Assembly: GCF_000768345.1 (NCBI RefSeq)
Contig: NZ_AVPS01000006.1
Span: 1-64,000, forward strand
Reading direction: 5' to 3'
Length of the DNA: 64,000 nt
Origin: Lysobacter concretionis Ko07 = DSM 16239
GTDB lineage: Bacteria; Pseudomonadota; Gammaproteobacteria; Xanthomonadales; Xanthomonadaceae
Below the pieces are notes generated by a model that saw nothing but the letters and a program-made list of their open reading frames with translations, had not been told where the DNA came from and did not search any database. Position 1 is the first letter of the stretch. Each line of letters opens with the position of its first letter. A program made the position numbers and the translations under genes. Shown here one piece after another: positions 52,985 through 62,620 of the stretch.

Positions 52985-55459
52985 ATGAGTATCGCCGTCC
53001 CCTTTCTGGTCTTCCTGCTGATCGCCGGCATTGCCGCCTACCACCGTCTGCGACTGCCGACCTGGATCGCATTGACGGCGGTGGGGCTGATGGCCTGCTG
53101 GTTGCTGGACGCGAACGCCACCGCCGTCATCGTCGCGGCTGTCATCACGGCGGTGATCGCGGTGCCACTGCTGCTCCCGCAGATCCGCCTGCCGTTGATC
53201 ACCAAGCCGTTGCTCGGGTTCTACACCAGGATCCTGCCGCCGCTGAGCGAAACCGAACGGGTCGCGCTGGAAGCCGGTACGGTCGGTTTCGAAGGACAAC
53301 TGTTCTCCGGCAAACCGGACTGGAAGGTGCTGCTCGACCAGCCCGCCCCCGTGTTGACCGAGGAGGAGCAGGCCTTCCTTGACGGGCCATGCGAAGAGCT
53401 GTGCGCGATGACCAACGACTGGGACATCACCCACGTGCGCGCCGACCTGCCGCCGGAAATGTGGGAGTTCATCAAGAAGAACAAGTTCTTCGGCATGATC
53501 GTGCCGAAGGAATACGGCGGCCTGGGCTTCAGTGCGCTCGCCAACCACAAGGTGATCCAGAAGCTGGCGTCGATCTCCTCGGTGGTCAGCTCGACCGTCG
53601 GCGTGCCCAACTCGCTCGGCCCGGCCGAACTGCTGCTGCATTACGGCACCGAGGAGCAGAAGGACCATTACCTGCCGCGCCTGGCCGATGGCCGCGAGGT
53701 GCCGTGCTTCGCCCTGACCGGTCCCTGGGCCGGCTCGGATGCGACCTCGATCCCGGACTTCGGCATCGTCTGCATGGGCGAGTGGAACGGCGGGAACGTG
53801 GTCGGCGTCAAACTGACCTTCGACAAGCGCTACATCACCCTCGCCCCGGTCGCGACCCTGATCGGCATGGCGTTCCGGATGTACGACCCCGCCGGCATCC
53901 TCGGCGACCAGCGAGACATCGGCATCAGCCTGGCGCTGTTGCCGCGCGATACTCCCGGCATCGATATCGGCCGCCGCCACTTCCCGCTCAACAGCCCGTT
54001 CCAGAACGGCCCGCTGCACGGCCATGAGGTGTTCATCCCGCTGAGCCAGCTGATCGGCGGCGAGGCACAGGCCGGCAAGGGCTGGCAGATGCTGGTCGAG
54101 GTGCTGTCGATCGGCCGTTCCATCACCCTGCCCTCCACCGCCAGTGGCGGCGGCAAGATGGGCGCGGTCGTGACCGGCGCCTACGCGCGCATCCGCAAGC
54201 AATTCGGCCTGTCGATCGGGCGGTTCGAGGGCGTGCAGGAAGCGCTGGCCCGGATCGCCGGCAACGCCTACACGATCAGCGCGCTGTCGGAGTCGACCGC
54301 CGCAGCGGTGGCGCGGGGCGAGAACCCGGCCGTGCCGTCGACGATCGCCAAGTACCACTGCACCGAACTGGGCCGCCAGGTCGCGCAGGATGCGATGGAT
54401 ATCCACGGCGGCAAGGGCATCATCCTGGGTCCGAAGAACTACCTCGGCCGTTCGTGGCAGGCCGCGCCGATCGCGATCACGGTCGAGGGCGCCAACATCA
54501 TGACCCGCTCGCTGATGATCTTCGGCCAGGGCGCGATCCTGTGCCATCCGTGGGTGCTCAAGGAGATGAAGGCGGCGATGCTGCCGGACGGTCCCGGGCG
54601 CGTGCGCGAGTTCGACCGCAACCTGTTCGGCCACATCGGTTTCGCCATTTCCAACGCCGTGCGTTCGCTGTGGTTCGGGTTGACCGGCGCCAGCATCGGC
54701 AAGGCGCCCGGCGATGCGTACACGCGCCGCTACTACCGCAAGCTCAACCGCTACTCCTCGGCGCTGGCGCTGTGTGCGGACACCTCGATGCTGTTGCTGG
54801 GCGGCAAGCTGAAGTTCAAGGAGTCGCTGTCCGGACGCCTGGGCGACGTGCTCAGCCAGCTCTACATCGCCAGCGCGCTGCTCAAGCGGTACGAAGACCA
54901 GCGCCGCCCTGAAGCCGACCAGCCGCTGCTGGCCTGGTCGATCCTCAACGCCGTGCACAAGATCGAGCTGGCGCTGTCGGATGCGTTGCGCAACTTCCCG
55001 GTGCGTCCGGTCGGCTGGCTGCTGTGGGCGTTGATCTTCCCGCTCGGCCGCCGCGCCACGCCGCCGGGCGACCGCCTCAGCCGCCGCGCCGCGTCGCTGC
55101 TGATGACGCCCAACGAGGCGCGCGACCGGCTCGCTGAAGGCATCTTCCTCACCCCGACGCAGAACAATCCTGCCGGCCGCATCAACAGCTACCTGCCGGC
55201 AGTGGTGCTCGCCGAGCCGGTGGAGCGCAAGTTCCTGAAGGCGCTGAAGAACAGCGACATCGAGGCGCTGACGTTTGCCGAGCAACTCGACGAAGGCGTG
55301 CGCGAGGGCTGGATCACTGCCGACGAGCGTGGCCAGCTGCAAGCGCTGCGCGAGATGACCATCGACACCATCAGCGTGGATGACTTCGATACCGGGGAAC
55401 TGCGCTCGGCCGGTTACCAGCGCCGCTGCGCAAACCGCGATGACCTCGCCACGGCGTAG
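52985..55459 (+). CDS. fadE: acyl-CoA dehydrogenase FadE type, 824 aa
   Basis: The first oxidation step of fatty-acid beta-oxidation. Two N-terminal membrane segments (residues 1-60) precede the dehydrogenase domain. Motifs: FIKKNKFFGMIVPKEYGGLGFSALA, CFALTGPWAGSDATSIPDFG, and a C-terminal helical FadE-specific domain with GRRATPPGDRLSRRAASLL. The length of about 820 residues and membrane-anchored layout match FadE and not the soluble short-chain enzymes. The leader from the predicted promoter is about 130 bases. Confidence 0.95.
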   Translation: MSIAVPFLVFLLIAGIAAYHRLRLPTWIALTAVGLMACWLLDANATAVIVAAVITAVIAVPLLLPQIRLPLITKPLLGFYTRILPPLSETERVALEAGTVGFEGQLFSGKPDWKVLLDQPAPVLTEEEQAFLDGPCEELCAMTNDWDITHVRADLPPEMWEFIKKNKFFGMIVPKEYGGLGFSALANHKVIQKLASISSVVSSTVGVPNSLGPAELLLHYGTEEQKDHYLPRLADGREVPCFALTGPWAGSDATSIPDFGIVCMGEWNGGNVVGVKLTFDKRYITLAPVATLIGMAFRMYDPAGILGDQRDIGISLALLPRDTPGIDIGRRHFPLNSPFQNGPLHGHEVFIPLSQLIGGEAQAGKGWQMLVEVLSIGRSITLPSTASGGGKMGAVVTGAYARIRKQFGLSIGRFEGVQEALARIAGNAYTISALSESTAAAVARGENPAVPSTIAKYHCTELGRQVAQDAMDIHGGKGIILGPKNYLGRSWQAAPIAITVEGANIMTRSLMIFGQGAILCHPWVLKEMKAAMLPDGPGRVREFDRNLFGHIGFAISNAVRSLWFGLTGASIGKAPGDAYTRRYYRKLNRYSSALALCADTSMLLLGGKLKFKESLSGRLGDVLSQLYIASALLKRYEDQRRPEADQPLLAWSILNAVHKIELALSDALRNFPVRPVGWLLWALIFPLGRRATPPGDRLSRRAASLLMTPNEARDRLAEGIFLTPTQNNPAGRINSYLPAVVLAEPVERKFLKALKNSDIEALTFAEQLDEGVREGWITADERGQLQALREMTIDTISVDDFDTGELRSAGYQRRCANRDDLATA

Positions 55460-55580
55460 GGTGCAATAAGCGAAGTACCCGTAGGGCGCAATAAGCGAAG
55501 CGCATTGCGCCAGAGTGCCCAACGACGCGGCGCCCCGGCATCCGGCGCAATACGCCGCCAAGGCGGCTATTGCGCCCTAC
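55456..55580. repeat. intergenic GCGCAATA repeat cluster
   Basis: Two direct units GTAGGGTGCAATAAGCGAAG and GTAGGGCGCAATAAGCGAAG (about 55457 and 55481), then GCGCATTGCGCC, and an inverted copy TATTGCGCCCTAC (55568-55580). The inverted copy contains the stop codon of the transporter gene. This is a mobile-repeat or REP-like cluster between convergent genes, possibly a terminator. Confidence 0.7.
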
Positions 55581-56953
55581 GCCTCGTCCGGCTTGTTCCG
55601 CTCGTCGGGCAGCTCGCGTTGTGCGCGCACCACCTGCCACGCCCCGGCGGTCATCCCCAACGCGACGAAGATCCCGGTGGCAAACACCATGCTCGACCCC
55701 AACACCGCCACCAGCTTGTGCAGCCACACGAATGTCAGGTCGCCGCCGCGATAGACGACCGTATCGATCACTGCCTTGGCCTTGTAACGCGACTCCCGGT
55801 CGACCCGGGTGTACAGGGTTTCGCGGCCGGGCTTGGCGAGCGAGAACTCGCCGGCGCGGGTGATCACCTGCACGATCGCGACCAGCACCGGCAGCGGTGA
55901 CGCGGCCAGCATGCAGTACCCGAGCAGGATCGCGACCGCCGGCCCCAGCAGCGCCGGCGCGACGCCGTAGCGCCGCAACAGCCAGCGTGTCAGCAGCAAC
56001 TGGATCAGCAGCGTCAGCCCATTCACCGCCCAATCGACGGTCGCGTAATAGCGCGTGCCCGCTTCCGGGCTGGGGTAGAACTGCTTCACGATCGCCGCCT
56101 GCTCGTTGTACAGCAGGGTGCCCACACCTACGCCGAAGAACAGGGTGACCGCCAGCGCGCGTAGCAGCGGGCGTTGCCACACCAGCTTGAGCCCGGCCAG
56201 CACCGATCCGCCCATCGCCTGCTCGCCGTTCGCCTCGCCATGCAGGCGCTCACGCCGCATCGCCCAGGGCCGCAGCCGGAGGATGCACAGCAGGCACACC
56301 GCCAGAAATCCCGCCGACACCAGCAACAGGTTGGCAATGCCCAGCCGCCCGACCAGGACCTGGGTGATCAGCGGCCCCACCAGCGCGCCGATGGTGCCGC
56401 CGGCACCGATGTACCCGTACACCAGCTTGGCGTGCTGGTTGTCGAACACATCGGCCATGAAGCTCCAGAACACCGTCACCGCGAACAGGTTGAACACGGC
56501 CGTCCAGATGAAGAACGCGCCGCCCCGGCCGGATACACCGGTGTGGAACAGCCAGTAGAAGCCCACCAGGCAAGCGATGAAGACCAGGTACACCACCGGC
56601 AGGAACACCCGTCGCGGGAACCGCGCCACCAGCCCGCCGTACACCGGCTGCAATACCAGCATCGCCACGAAGGTGCCGGTGAACAGGATCTGCAGGGTGT
56701 ATTCGCCCAAGGCGAACCCCGCCCCTTCCGCCCATGCGAGCAGCCAGCGCGGGAACACGGTCGCGGCATCGCCGGATGCGCCCATCGCGTCGCGCACCGG
56801 CCGCAGCACGTAGTAGCCGCACAGCAGGCTGAAGAAATACAGCAGCGACCACCACAGCGGCGGCGAGTCAGACAACGCGGCGCGGAAGCGGTGCAGGCGA
56901 TGGAATCCGCCGGGACGGTTCACGCGTGGCCCAACATCGGTGGCAGCGGACAA
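55577..56953 (-). CDS. NTP/NDP-exchange-type MFS transporter, 458 aa
   Basis: A membrane protein with about twelve transmembrane segments. FFSLLCGYYVLRPVRDAMG near residue 40 and the later PGRETLYTRVDRESRYKAKAVIDT are typical of the group related to bacterial ATP/ADP exchangers, found in free-living bacteria without known nucleotide exchange. It overlaps the M48 protease gene by 34 bases and is the last gene of lemA-M48-transporter. The substrate is unknown. Confidence 0.82.
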   Translation of the reverse strand: MSAATDVGPRVNRPGGFHRLHRFRAALSDSPPLWWSLLYFFSLLCGYYVLRPVRDAMGASGDAATVFPRWLLAWAEGAGFALGEYTLQILFTGTFVAMLVLQPVYGGLVARFPRRVFLPVVYLVFIACLVGFYWLFHTGVSGRGGAFFIWTAVFNLFAVTVFWSFMADVFDNQHAKLVYGYIGAGGTIGALVGPLITQVLVGRLGIANLLLVSAGFLAVCLLCILRLRPWAMRRERLHGEANGEQAMGGSVLAGLKLVWQRPLLRALAVTLFFGVGVGTLLYNEQAAIVKQFYPSPEAGTRYYATVDWAVNGLTLLIQLLLTRWLLRRYGVAPALLGPAVAILLGYCMLAASPLPVLVAIVQVITRAGEFSLAKPGRETLYTRVDRESRYKAKAVIDTVVYRGGDLTFVWLHKLVAVLGSSMVFATGIFVALGMTAGAWQVVRAQRELPDERNKPDEA

Positions 56954-58827
56954 TGCAACACACCGCAGATCGTGCGCAGCAATTCGGCCTCGGCCACGGT
57001 CACCCGACCGTCATGACCGATCGCAATCGTGATTGCCTCCACCAGCAGCCGCTTGGCCAGCGGATCCAGTGCATCCAGCGGCACCCAGCCGTCCTCGAGC
57101 GCGAGCACGCCTGTCGCCGAAGGCGCATACGCAACGCTGTCGTGCGGCAGGATCCGCTGCAGCCCCGCCAGATAGGCATGTCGCGCCAGAGCTGGATCGG
57201 CATGTCCGGCCTGGGCGACGACCGCCAGCAGCACCGCGATCTCGGCCTTCAACTTCCCCGGCTTCACCCGTCCGATCCGGGCATAGCGCGAAGGATCGAG
57301 CGACTCGCGCAGCTGCACGGTCAGCAGCCGGCCCAGGCAATACTCGAACAGCGACACATCACCATCGGCAAACACCATCGCATTGGCCGCATCCAGGAAC
57401 AGCTCCAGCTGCGGGCGCGGACGCCGGCGCAGGACCGGAAATGCGAGGGCTGCCAGCGGCAGGCGCAGCATCGGATGCAGGCCATCCACCTGGTGTCGCA
57501 GATGCACCACCTCCGCAGCCATCTGTTTGCCCAGCCGCGCGCCCACGGCGAAGACCTGCTTGTCGATGATCGGCTGCCGTGCATCCAGCAACAGCGCCAG
57601 CACCAGCGAAATGACGCGCTCCCGATCGGCCGCCAAGGCGCGCAACGCATCCGGAAGCTGCGCGCCGATCGCACCGGCACGCCGGTAGTCGTCGATGTCC
57701 GGCTGACCGACCTGCGCCGATACCGTGGGTGCGCTCAATGCCTGCTCGCTCCCCGCAGGCGGCAGCAATGGCGCGGCATGCAGGCCGAGGTGCAGGTCCT
57801 CATCCAGCCCATGCGGTGGCCGGTCGAGCCAGCGTCGCGACAAGGCATCGAGCTGGTCCGCCCGGAATGACGGCTCCAGCACCTGGATACGCTCCAGCAA
57901 CGGCGGGTGGGTGGCCAGCAATGAGCCGAACCATCCGCCAAACTCGAGCCCTTCGCCAAACAGCATGTGGCTGACTTCCTCGGCGTCGCCGGCCGACACC
58001 AGGTGCGATCCGTCCGGCAGTCCGCCGATCTTTTTCAATGCGCCTGCCAGGCCCGCACTTTGCCGGGTGAACTGCACCGCGCTGGCATCGGCCAGGCGTT
58101 CGCGGCTGCGGCTGATGCCGGCGCGGATCACCCGCGCGAAAAACAGGCCGATCCAGCCGATCGCCACCGCCACCACCGCAGCGATCATGACCATGATCGC
58201 CGCGCCGGCACCACGACCGCGACCGCGCACGCCGTACGCCCCGAACTCGAGCACCTTGTGTCCGATCAGCGCGATCATCGAGATGCCGAACAACACGCCG
58301 ATCAGACGCAGGTTGAGCCGCATGTCGCCGTTGAGGATGTGGCTGAACTCGTGCGCGACCACGCCTTGCAACTCGTCACGGTTGAGCCGGTCCAGGGCGC
58401 CCCGTGTCACCGCGACCACCGCGTCGGACGGCGAATATCCGGCCGCGAAGGCATTGATCCCCGCATCGTGTTCGAGCACGTACAGCTGCGGCATTGGCAA
58501 CCCCGAGGCAATCGCGATCTCCTCGACCACATTGCGGAAGCGACGCAGGTCCGGATCGGTGCTGTCCTCGGCCACCGCCACGCCGCCCAGGCCCCGCGCG
58601 ACCGCCTCGCCTCCGGCGCTCAGGCTCGACAACCGGTACAGCGAACCCAGCCCGATCACCCCCACGGTGACCAGCGCGCCCCACGCCAATGCAACCCCAT
58701 CGGCGCCCACGGCCAGCCAGAGCACCGCGTCCACTGCAACGACGATCGCCAGTACCGCCAGCGCGAACAGCAGCACCAGGCGCGTCGAACTGCGCCGGGC
58801 CGCTGCCTGGTGTTCAAAGAAATTCAT
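56920..58827 (-). CDS. M48 family metalloprotease, HtpX-like with C-terminal extension, 635 aa
   Basis: A membrane zinc protease. Two N-terminal helices at about residues 18-38 and 44-64; catalytic HEFSH near residue 161 (VVAHEFSHILNGD); then two further helices and the downstream SRERLADASAVQFTR carrying the third ligand. Residues beyond about 370 form a long cytoplasmic extension, rich in helices, not present in HtpX. Neighbouring LemA is the usual partner. It probably handles membrane protein quality control; the substrate is unknown. Confidence 0.92.
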   Translation of the reverse strand: MNFFEHQAAARRSSTRLVLLFALAVLAIVVAVDAVLWLAVGADGVALAWGALVTVGVIGLGSLYRLSSLSAGGEAVARGLGGVAVAEDSTDPDLRRFRNVVEEIAIASGLPMPQLYVLEHDAGINAFAAGYSPSDAVVAVTRGALDRLNRDELQGVVAHEFSHILNGDMRLNLRLIGVLFGISMIALIGHKVLEFGAYGVRGRGRGAGAAIMVMIAAVVAVAIGWIGLFFARVIRAGISRSRERLADASAVQFTRQSAGLAGALKKIGGLPDGSHLVSAGDAEEVSHMLFGEGLEFGGWFGSLLATHPPLLERIQVLEPSFRADQLDALSRRWLDRPPHGLDEDLHLGLHAAPLLPPAGSEQALSAPTVSAQVGQPDIDDYRRAGAIGAQLPDALRALAADRERVISLVLALLLDARQPIIDKQVFAVGARLGKQMAAEVVHLRHQVDGLHPMLRLPLAALAFPVLRRRPRPQLELFLDAANAMVFADGDVSLFEYCLGRLLTVQLRESLDPSRYARIGRVKPGKLKAEIAVLLAVVAQAGHADPALARHAYLAGLQRILPHDSVAYAPSATGVLALEDGWVPLDALDPLAKRLLVEAITIAIGHDGRVTVAEAELLRTICGVLHCPLPPMLGHA

Positions 58828-58861
58828 CGGATCGACCTGGGAGTCGCGGACAGGCTTCGCG

Positions 58862-59458
58862 CTAGAACTTCACCTGTGGCGCCTGCTTCATCTGTGCCTG
58901 GTCGGCGGGAATGTCGAGCAATCCGGCCGGGCCGAAGCCGAAATTGCCGGCAATCAGGCTGGTCGGGAACATCTCGCGCCGGGTGTTGTAACTGGTCACC
59001 GCATCGTTGTATGCCTGCCGGGCGAACGCGACCTTGTTCTCGGTGCTGGTCAGTTCCTCGGTGAGCTGCATCATGGTCTGGTTGGCCTTCAGGTCCGGGT
59101 AGGCCTCCGAGACCGCCAGCAAACGACCCAGCGCACCGCCAAGCAGGCCTTCGCTGCTGCCCATCCGGGCCATGGCTTCCGGATCACCCGGATGGCTCTT
59201 GGCCGCCGATGCGCCCGACATCGCCGCCGCGCGTGCGGTCATGACCGCCTCCAGCGTTTCGCGCTCGTGGGTCATGTAGCCCTTGGCGATCTCGACCAGG
59301 TTCGGAATCAGTTCGAAGCGGCGCTGCAATTGCACGTCGATCTGCGCAAACGCGTTCTTGAAAGCGTTGCGCGCGCCGACCAGACCGTTGTAAAGACCCA
59401 CCGCCCAGAAGATGAACAGGAGAACTAAACCCAGCAAAATCAGGAAGCTGAACATCAT
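58862..59458 (-). CDS. lemA: LemA family protein, 198 aa
   Basis: A single N-terminal membrane anchor (FLILLGLVLLFIFWAVGLYN) is followed by the four-helix LemA domain: NAFKNAFAQIDVQLQRRFELIPNLVE, ETLEAVMTARAAA, and YPDLKANQTMMQLTEELTSTENKVAFARQAYND. The C-terminal NTRREMFPTSLIAGNFGF is typical. Two adjacent ATGs at 59458 and 59455 can serve as start. First gene of the group with the M48 protease, 34 bases upstream of it. Confidence 0.96.
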   Translation of the reverse strand: MMFSFLILLGLVLLFIFWAVGLYNGLVGARNAFKNAFAQIDVQLQRRFELIPNLVEIAKGYMTHERETLEAVMTARAAAMSGASAAKSHPGDPEAMARMGSSEGLLGGALGRLLAVSEAYPDLKANQTMMQLTEELTSTENKVAFARQAYNDAVTSYNTRREMFPTSLIAGNFGFGPAGLLDIPADQAQMKQAPQVKF

Positions 59459-59525
59459 TGCTCGCAAACCTCTGGATAACGGCGCTATGATCCGAAGACC
59501 CCAGCATACGCAGGCGCTGCGACCG

Positions 59526-60935
59526 ATGAAAGACGACTCGAACCGCCGGCCCAGCCTTGGCGGACGCTTGGCGGCCCTGGCCTTCCTCCTCACCCTGGCG
59601 CTGGCTTCGACCGCACAGACATCGCTGCTCGGTGGCGATTCGAAACCGTCCATTTCGGCAACTGAAACCGTTGCTACGCCGGCTCCGGTTTTCATCGCGC
59701 CCGAGACTCCTGCCGCTATACCGGCGCTTCCGGCAAAACCCGCCGGACCGCCGCTGCCCAACGCCTTCGACGTATCGATCTTCGAGGCCATGGCGCAACA
59801 GATCGTCGCCGACCAGCGCGTGCCCGGCCTCGCGATGGCGATCGTGCACAACGGCAAGGTGCTCAGCGCACGCGGCTACGGCATCACCGATGTCAGCGAT
59901 GCGGAGCCGGTCGATGCGCACACGGTGTTTCGCCTGGCCTCCCTGTCCAAGGGCTTCGCCGGCACCATGGCCGGCCTGCTGGTCAACAACGGCACGCTGC
60001 GTTGGGACAGCCGGCTGATCGACTACGTGCCCAACTTCGAGTTGAGCCAGCCCGGTGCCGCGCAGCAGATCACCGTCGCCGACATCCTCAGCCATCGCGT
60101 CGGCCTGAGCGAAAACGCCTACGACCGGGACCTGGAGCGTTACGTCCCGTATCGCGCACTGAGCCAGAAACTGGCCAGCGCGCCGATGAAGTGCGCGCCC
60201 GGAACCTGCTACGCCTACCAGAACGTTGCCTTCAGCCTGATCGGCGACATCGTGTTCGCCGCCACCGGCGATTTCTACAGCCAGGAAGTGCAGAGCCGGT
60301 TGCTCAAGCCGCTGGGCATGAATGACGCCAGCCTCGGGCTGGAAGGCATCGAGTCCAGTGCGCGCTGGGCCAAGCCGCACGTACGCGGCAAGCGCGGCTG
60401 GGTGTCGGTGATGCCGAAGTCCACCTATTACGAAGTCGCTCCGGCGGCCGGCGTCAATGCCAGCGCCAGCGACATGGCGCAATGGCTGATCGCCCATACT
60501 GGCCACCGACCCGACGTGCTGCCGGCACCGCTGCTGGCGACCCTGCACGAGCCACTGGTCGATACGCCCTACCAGGCCCGCAGTTCGGCGTGGCGTCGTG
60601 CGCGGCTGGACGGGGCGGGCTACGCGCTGGGCTGGCGGGTCTACGATTATTCAGGTCACCGACTCGTCTATCACGCCGGCGCAGTGCAGGGTTATCGCGG
60701 CATGATCGCGATGCTGCCCGACAGCGACCTGGGCATCGTCGTGCTGTGGAACGGGGAGAGTTCCCTGCCTTCGGGCCTGCTGCCCACGATGATCGATCGC
60801 GCTTTGGGCATTCCATCGGAACTCACCGCGTGGATCGACCTCAAGATCGATCCTCCAACGATGGTCGCCGACCGGCAGCAGCAGGAAAACGCTCCGGGCA
60901 GCACCGCCACCAAGGCATCGGCCGCGCCCCAGTAA
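59526..60935 (+). CDS. serine beta-lactamase-like hydrolase, 469 aa
   Basis: A class C-type serine hydrolase or DD-peptidase. The signal peptide spans residues 1-30 (LAALAFLLTLALASTAQ). The nucleophile motif is SLSKG (SxxK, near residue 140), the second YQN motif (Tyr-x-Asn) lies near 231, and the third motif is HAG in VYHAGAVQGYRG. A proline-rich linker lies between the signal and the enzyme domain (about 45-80). The true substrate (esters, peptides or beta-lactams) cannot be told. Divergent from lemA. Confidence 0.9.
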   Translation: MKDDSNRRPSLGGRLAALAFLLTLALASTAQTSLLGGDSKPSISATETVATPAPVFIAPETPAAIPALPAKPAGPPLPNAFDVSIFEAMAQQIVADQRVPGLAMAIVHNGKVLSARGYGITDVSDAEPVDAHTVFRLASLSKGFAGTMAGLLVNNGTLRWDSRLIDYVPNFELSQPGAAQQITVADILSHRVGLSENAYDRDLERYVPYRALSQKLASAPMKCAPGTCYAYQNVAFSLIGDIVFAATGDFYSQEVQSRLLKPLGMNDASLGLEGIESSARWAKPHVRGKRGWVSVMPKSTYYEVAPAAGVNASASDMAQWLIAHTGHRPDVLPAPLLATLHEPLVDTPYQARSSAWRRARLDGAGYALGWRVYDYSGHRLVYHAGAVQGYRGMIAMLPDSDLGIVVLWNGESSLPSGLLPTMIDRALGIPSELTAWIDLKIDPPTMVADRQQQENAPGSTATKASAAPQ

Positions 60936-61008
60936 CTGCCAGCGGTTGGCTGGCTTCGGCGCGATCCCCCGCGTCGCTTGCCTGAGGGCAACTGCACCTT
61001 TTCCATAA

Positions 61009-61045
61009 AAAAACTCTCCCCCGCCTGGGTTGCGGGAGAGAGTTC
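61009..61045 (-). terminator. intrinsic terminator of the H1-like gene
   Basis: On the minus strand, AACTCTCTCCCGC and GCGGGGGAGAGTT form the stem around AACCCAG, followed by TTTTT. It ends the H1-like transcript about 30 bases after its stop. Confidence 0.88.
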
Positions 61046-61073
61046 ATGTGCGTGTCGCGGTATCGGGGGCGGT

Positions 61074-61757
61074 CTAGATGATCGGTGCCGGCGTCACCGG
61101 CATCGGGGCGGGCACCACGACTGCCTTCTTGGCCGCGCGACGTGCCGGCTTCTTGGCGGCCGGCTTCGCTGCTGCGGTCTTGGCTACCTTCTTCGCCGCA
61201 GGTGCTTTGGTTGCGACCTTCTTGGCGACGACCTTCTTGGTGGCCTTCTTCGCAGCCACCTTCTTCACAGTTGCCTTCTTCGCAGCCGGCTTGCTGGCGG
61301 TCTTGGCTGCCGCCTTCTTTGCGACGGCTTTCTTGGCGACCTTCTTTACCGCCTTCTTGGCCGCGACTTTCTTGACGGCTTTCTTTACGGCCTTGGTGGC
61401 AGCCGCTTTTTTGGTTGCAACCTTCTTGGCAACCTTGGTCGCGGTCTTCTTCACTGCTGCCTTCTTGGCAGCGACCTTCTTGGCAACCTTGGTTGCGGCC
61501 TTCTTCACTGCTGCCTTTTTGGTAGCTACCTTCTTGGCCACCTTGGCAGCGCCCTTCTTCACCGCCGCCTTCTTGGCGACAGGTGCCTTCACCGCCTTCT
61601 TGGCGACGGCCTTCTTGGCGACCTTGGTCGCTGCCGGCTTCGCAGCAGCCTTCTTCACCGCCTTCTTGGCGACCTTGGTGGCTGCCGGCTTCGCGGCGAC
61701 CTTCTTCACCGCTTTCTTGGCGGCGGGCGTTTTCTTCGCAGCAGTTTTCGTGGCCAT
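61074..61757 (-). CDS. histone H1-like lysine/alanine-rich protein, 227 aa
   Basis: The protein is almost entirely repeats of AKKAVKKVAAK-type units (KKAVKK, AATKVAKK, PAAKKA), matching the C-terminal domain of eukaryotic H1 and bacterial AlgP/HctB-like proteins. It starts MATKTAAKKTPAAKKAV and ends PVTPAPII. It should bind DNA non-specifically and may compact the nucleoid. The very regular codons also create a long hydrophobic antisense frame of the same length, which I consider a shadow. The repeat number is likely variable between strains. Confidence 0.92.
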   Translation of the reverse strand: MATKTAAKKTPAAKKAVKKVAAKPAATKVAKKAVKKAAAKPAATKVAKKAVAKKAVKAPVAKKAAVKKGAAKVAKKVATKKAAVKKAATKVAKKVAAKKAAVKKTATKVAKKVATKKAAATKAVKKAVKKVAAKKAVKKVAKKAVAKKAAAKTASKPAAKKATVKKVAAKKATKKVVAKKVATKAPAAKKVAKTAAAKPAAKKPARRAAKKAVVVPAPMPVTPAPII

Positions 61758-62503
61758 GTGATGGCTCCTCGTCAGTGGTCTATCGGTAGATACAGCCCAG
61801 TACCAAGCAATGCCGTCGGGAGTCCCCCGCGGCCAACCGCCGGCGCACATTGCTCCGGAACGGATTCGGTTCAGTCCACCGCAGGGTCGCGGGCGTCATT
61901 GGCGACATCCGGAAAACAAGAACCCGATCCGCTGATGGCGAACCGGGTTCACTGGGGTGGAACTGGTGTGATCTGGCGACATGCAATCCAGCCAGCGACG
62001 GAGGCGCCAAGACCGCCGCACGAGTCATCGGGACGGTGGTCGGATTTGCTGCGCAGGTTGTCGCGTTGGCTTTGCTCACTCTCTTCCGCAGGAAGTGTCT
62101 GCTTCGCGCAACCTAATCACGGGATTTCATAGTGTCAACAAGCATCGATTTCTTTTCCCCGACATCGGGAAGATCGACGCAAAAGTTGCAAGCCGCCGTC
62201 AGCACGCGCGAGTGGGACAAGGGCGGCATCGCACATTCAAGACTCACTGCACTATTTCCCGCGAGCCCCCGTACAACGTGGCTTTCAGCGCTTCATGCAG
62301 ACGAAAGCACAGGCATGACGCCAATGCCGATAAATTCTCCACGCCAATACGGGTGGTGATTTTTTCACCAGTCCGCGTTTGAAGATCTGGATGCAAGGAC
62401 GCATGCGCGTTTCGCGTTGCACAATCCCGACTGCGCCGAAATGCGCAGGCATTGCGTTGCAATGACCGCAACTCGCCGACCGGCCAGTCCAGCAACAACG
62501 CAT
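61758..62503. other. long intergenic region without a clear gene
   Basis: About 750 bases with no well-supported gene. Plus-strand frames at 61850-62116 and 62132-62359, and minus-strand frames near 62285-62503, lack recognisable features. Base composition is less GC-rich than the surroundings from about 62110 to 62400. It could hold an untranslated leader of the H1-like gene or a small RNA. Confidence 0.45.
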
Positions 62504-62534
62504 GAAAAAGCCCGCGTCGTTTCCGATGCGGGCC
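62504..62534 (-). terminator. intrinsic terminator of gcvH
   Basis: On the minus strand GCCCGC and GCGGGC pair around ATCGGAAACGAC, followed by TTTTTC. It lies about 90 bases below the gcvH stop. Confidence 0.85.
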
Positions 62535-62620
62535 GGGAGATTTTTCAGCAGGGAGGCGACGGTGTCGCGACCGGACTTTTGACGTTCCGCACGGGGAGCT
62601 GCGGAACGTGGAGCACTGGC

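Noticed and set aside
52931..55561. Minus-strand frame of 876 codons opposite fadE
   Set aside because: Shadow of a recognised dehydrogenase gene. It lacks start signals and motifs.
61078..61761. Plus-strand 227-codon hydrophobic frame across the H1-like gene
   Set aside because: It mirrors the lysine/alanine codon repeats of the minus-strand gene and has no start context. The H1-like protein has a clear start and a terminator.
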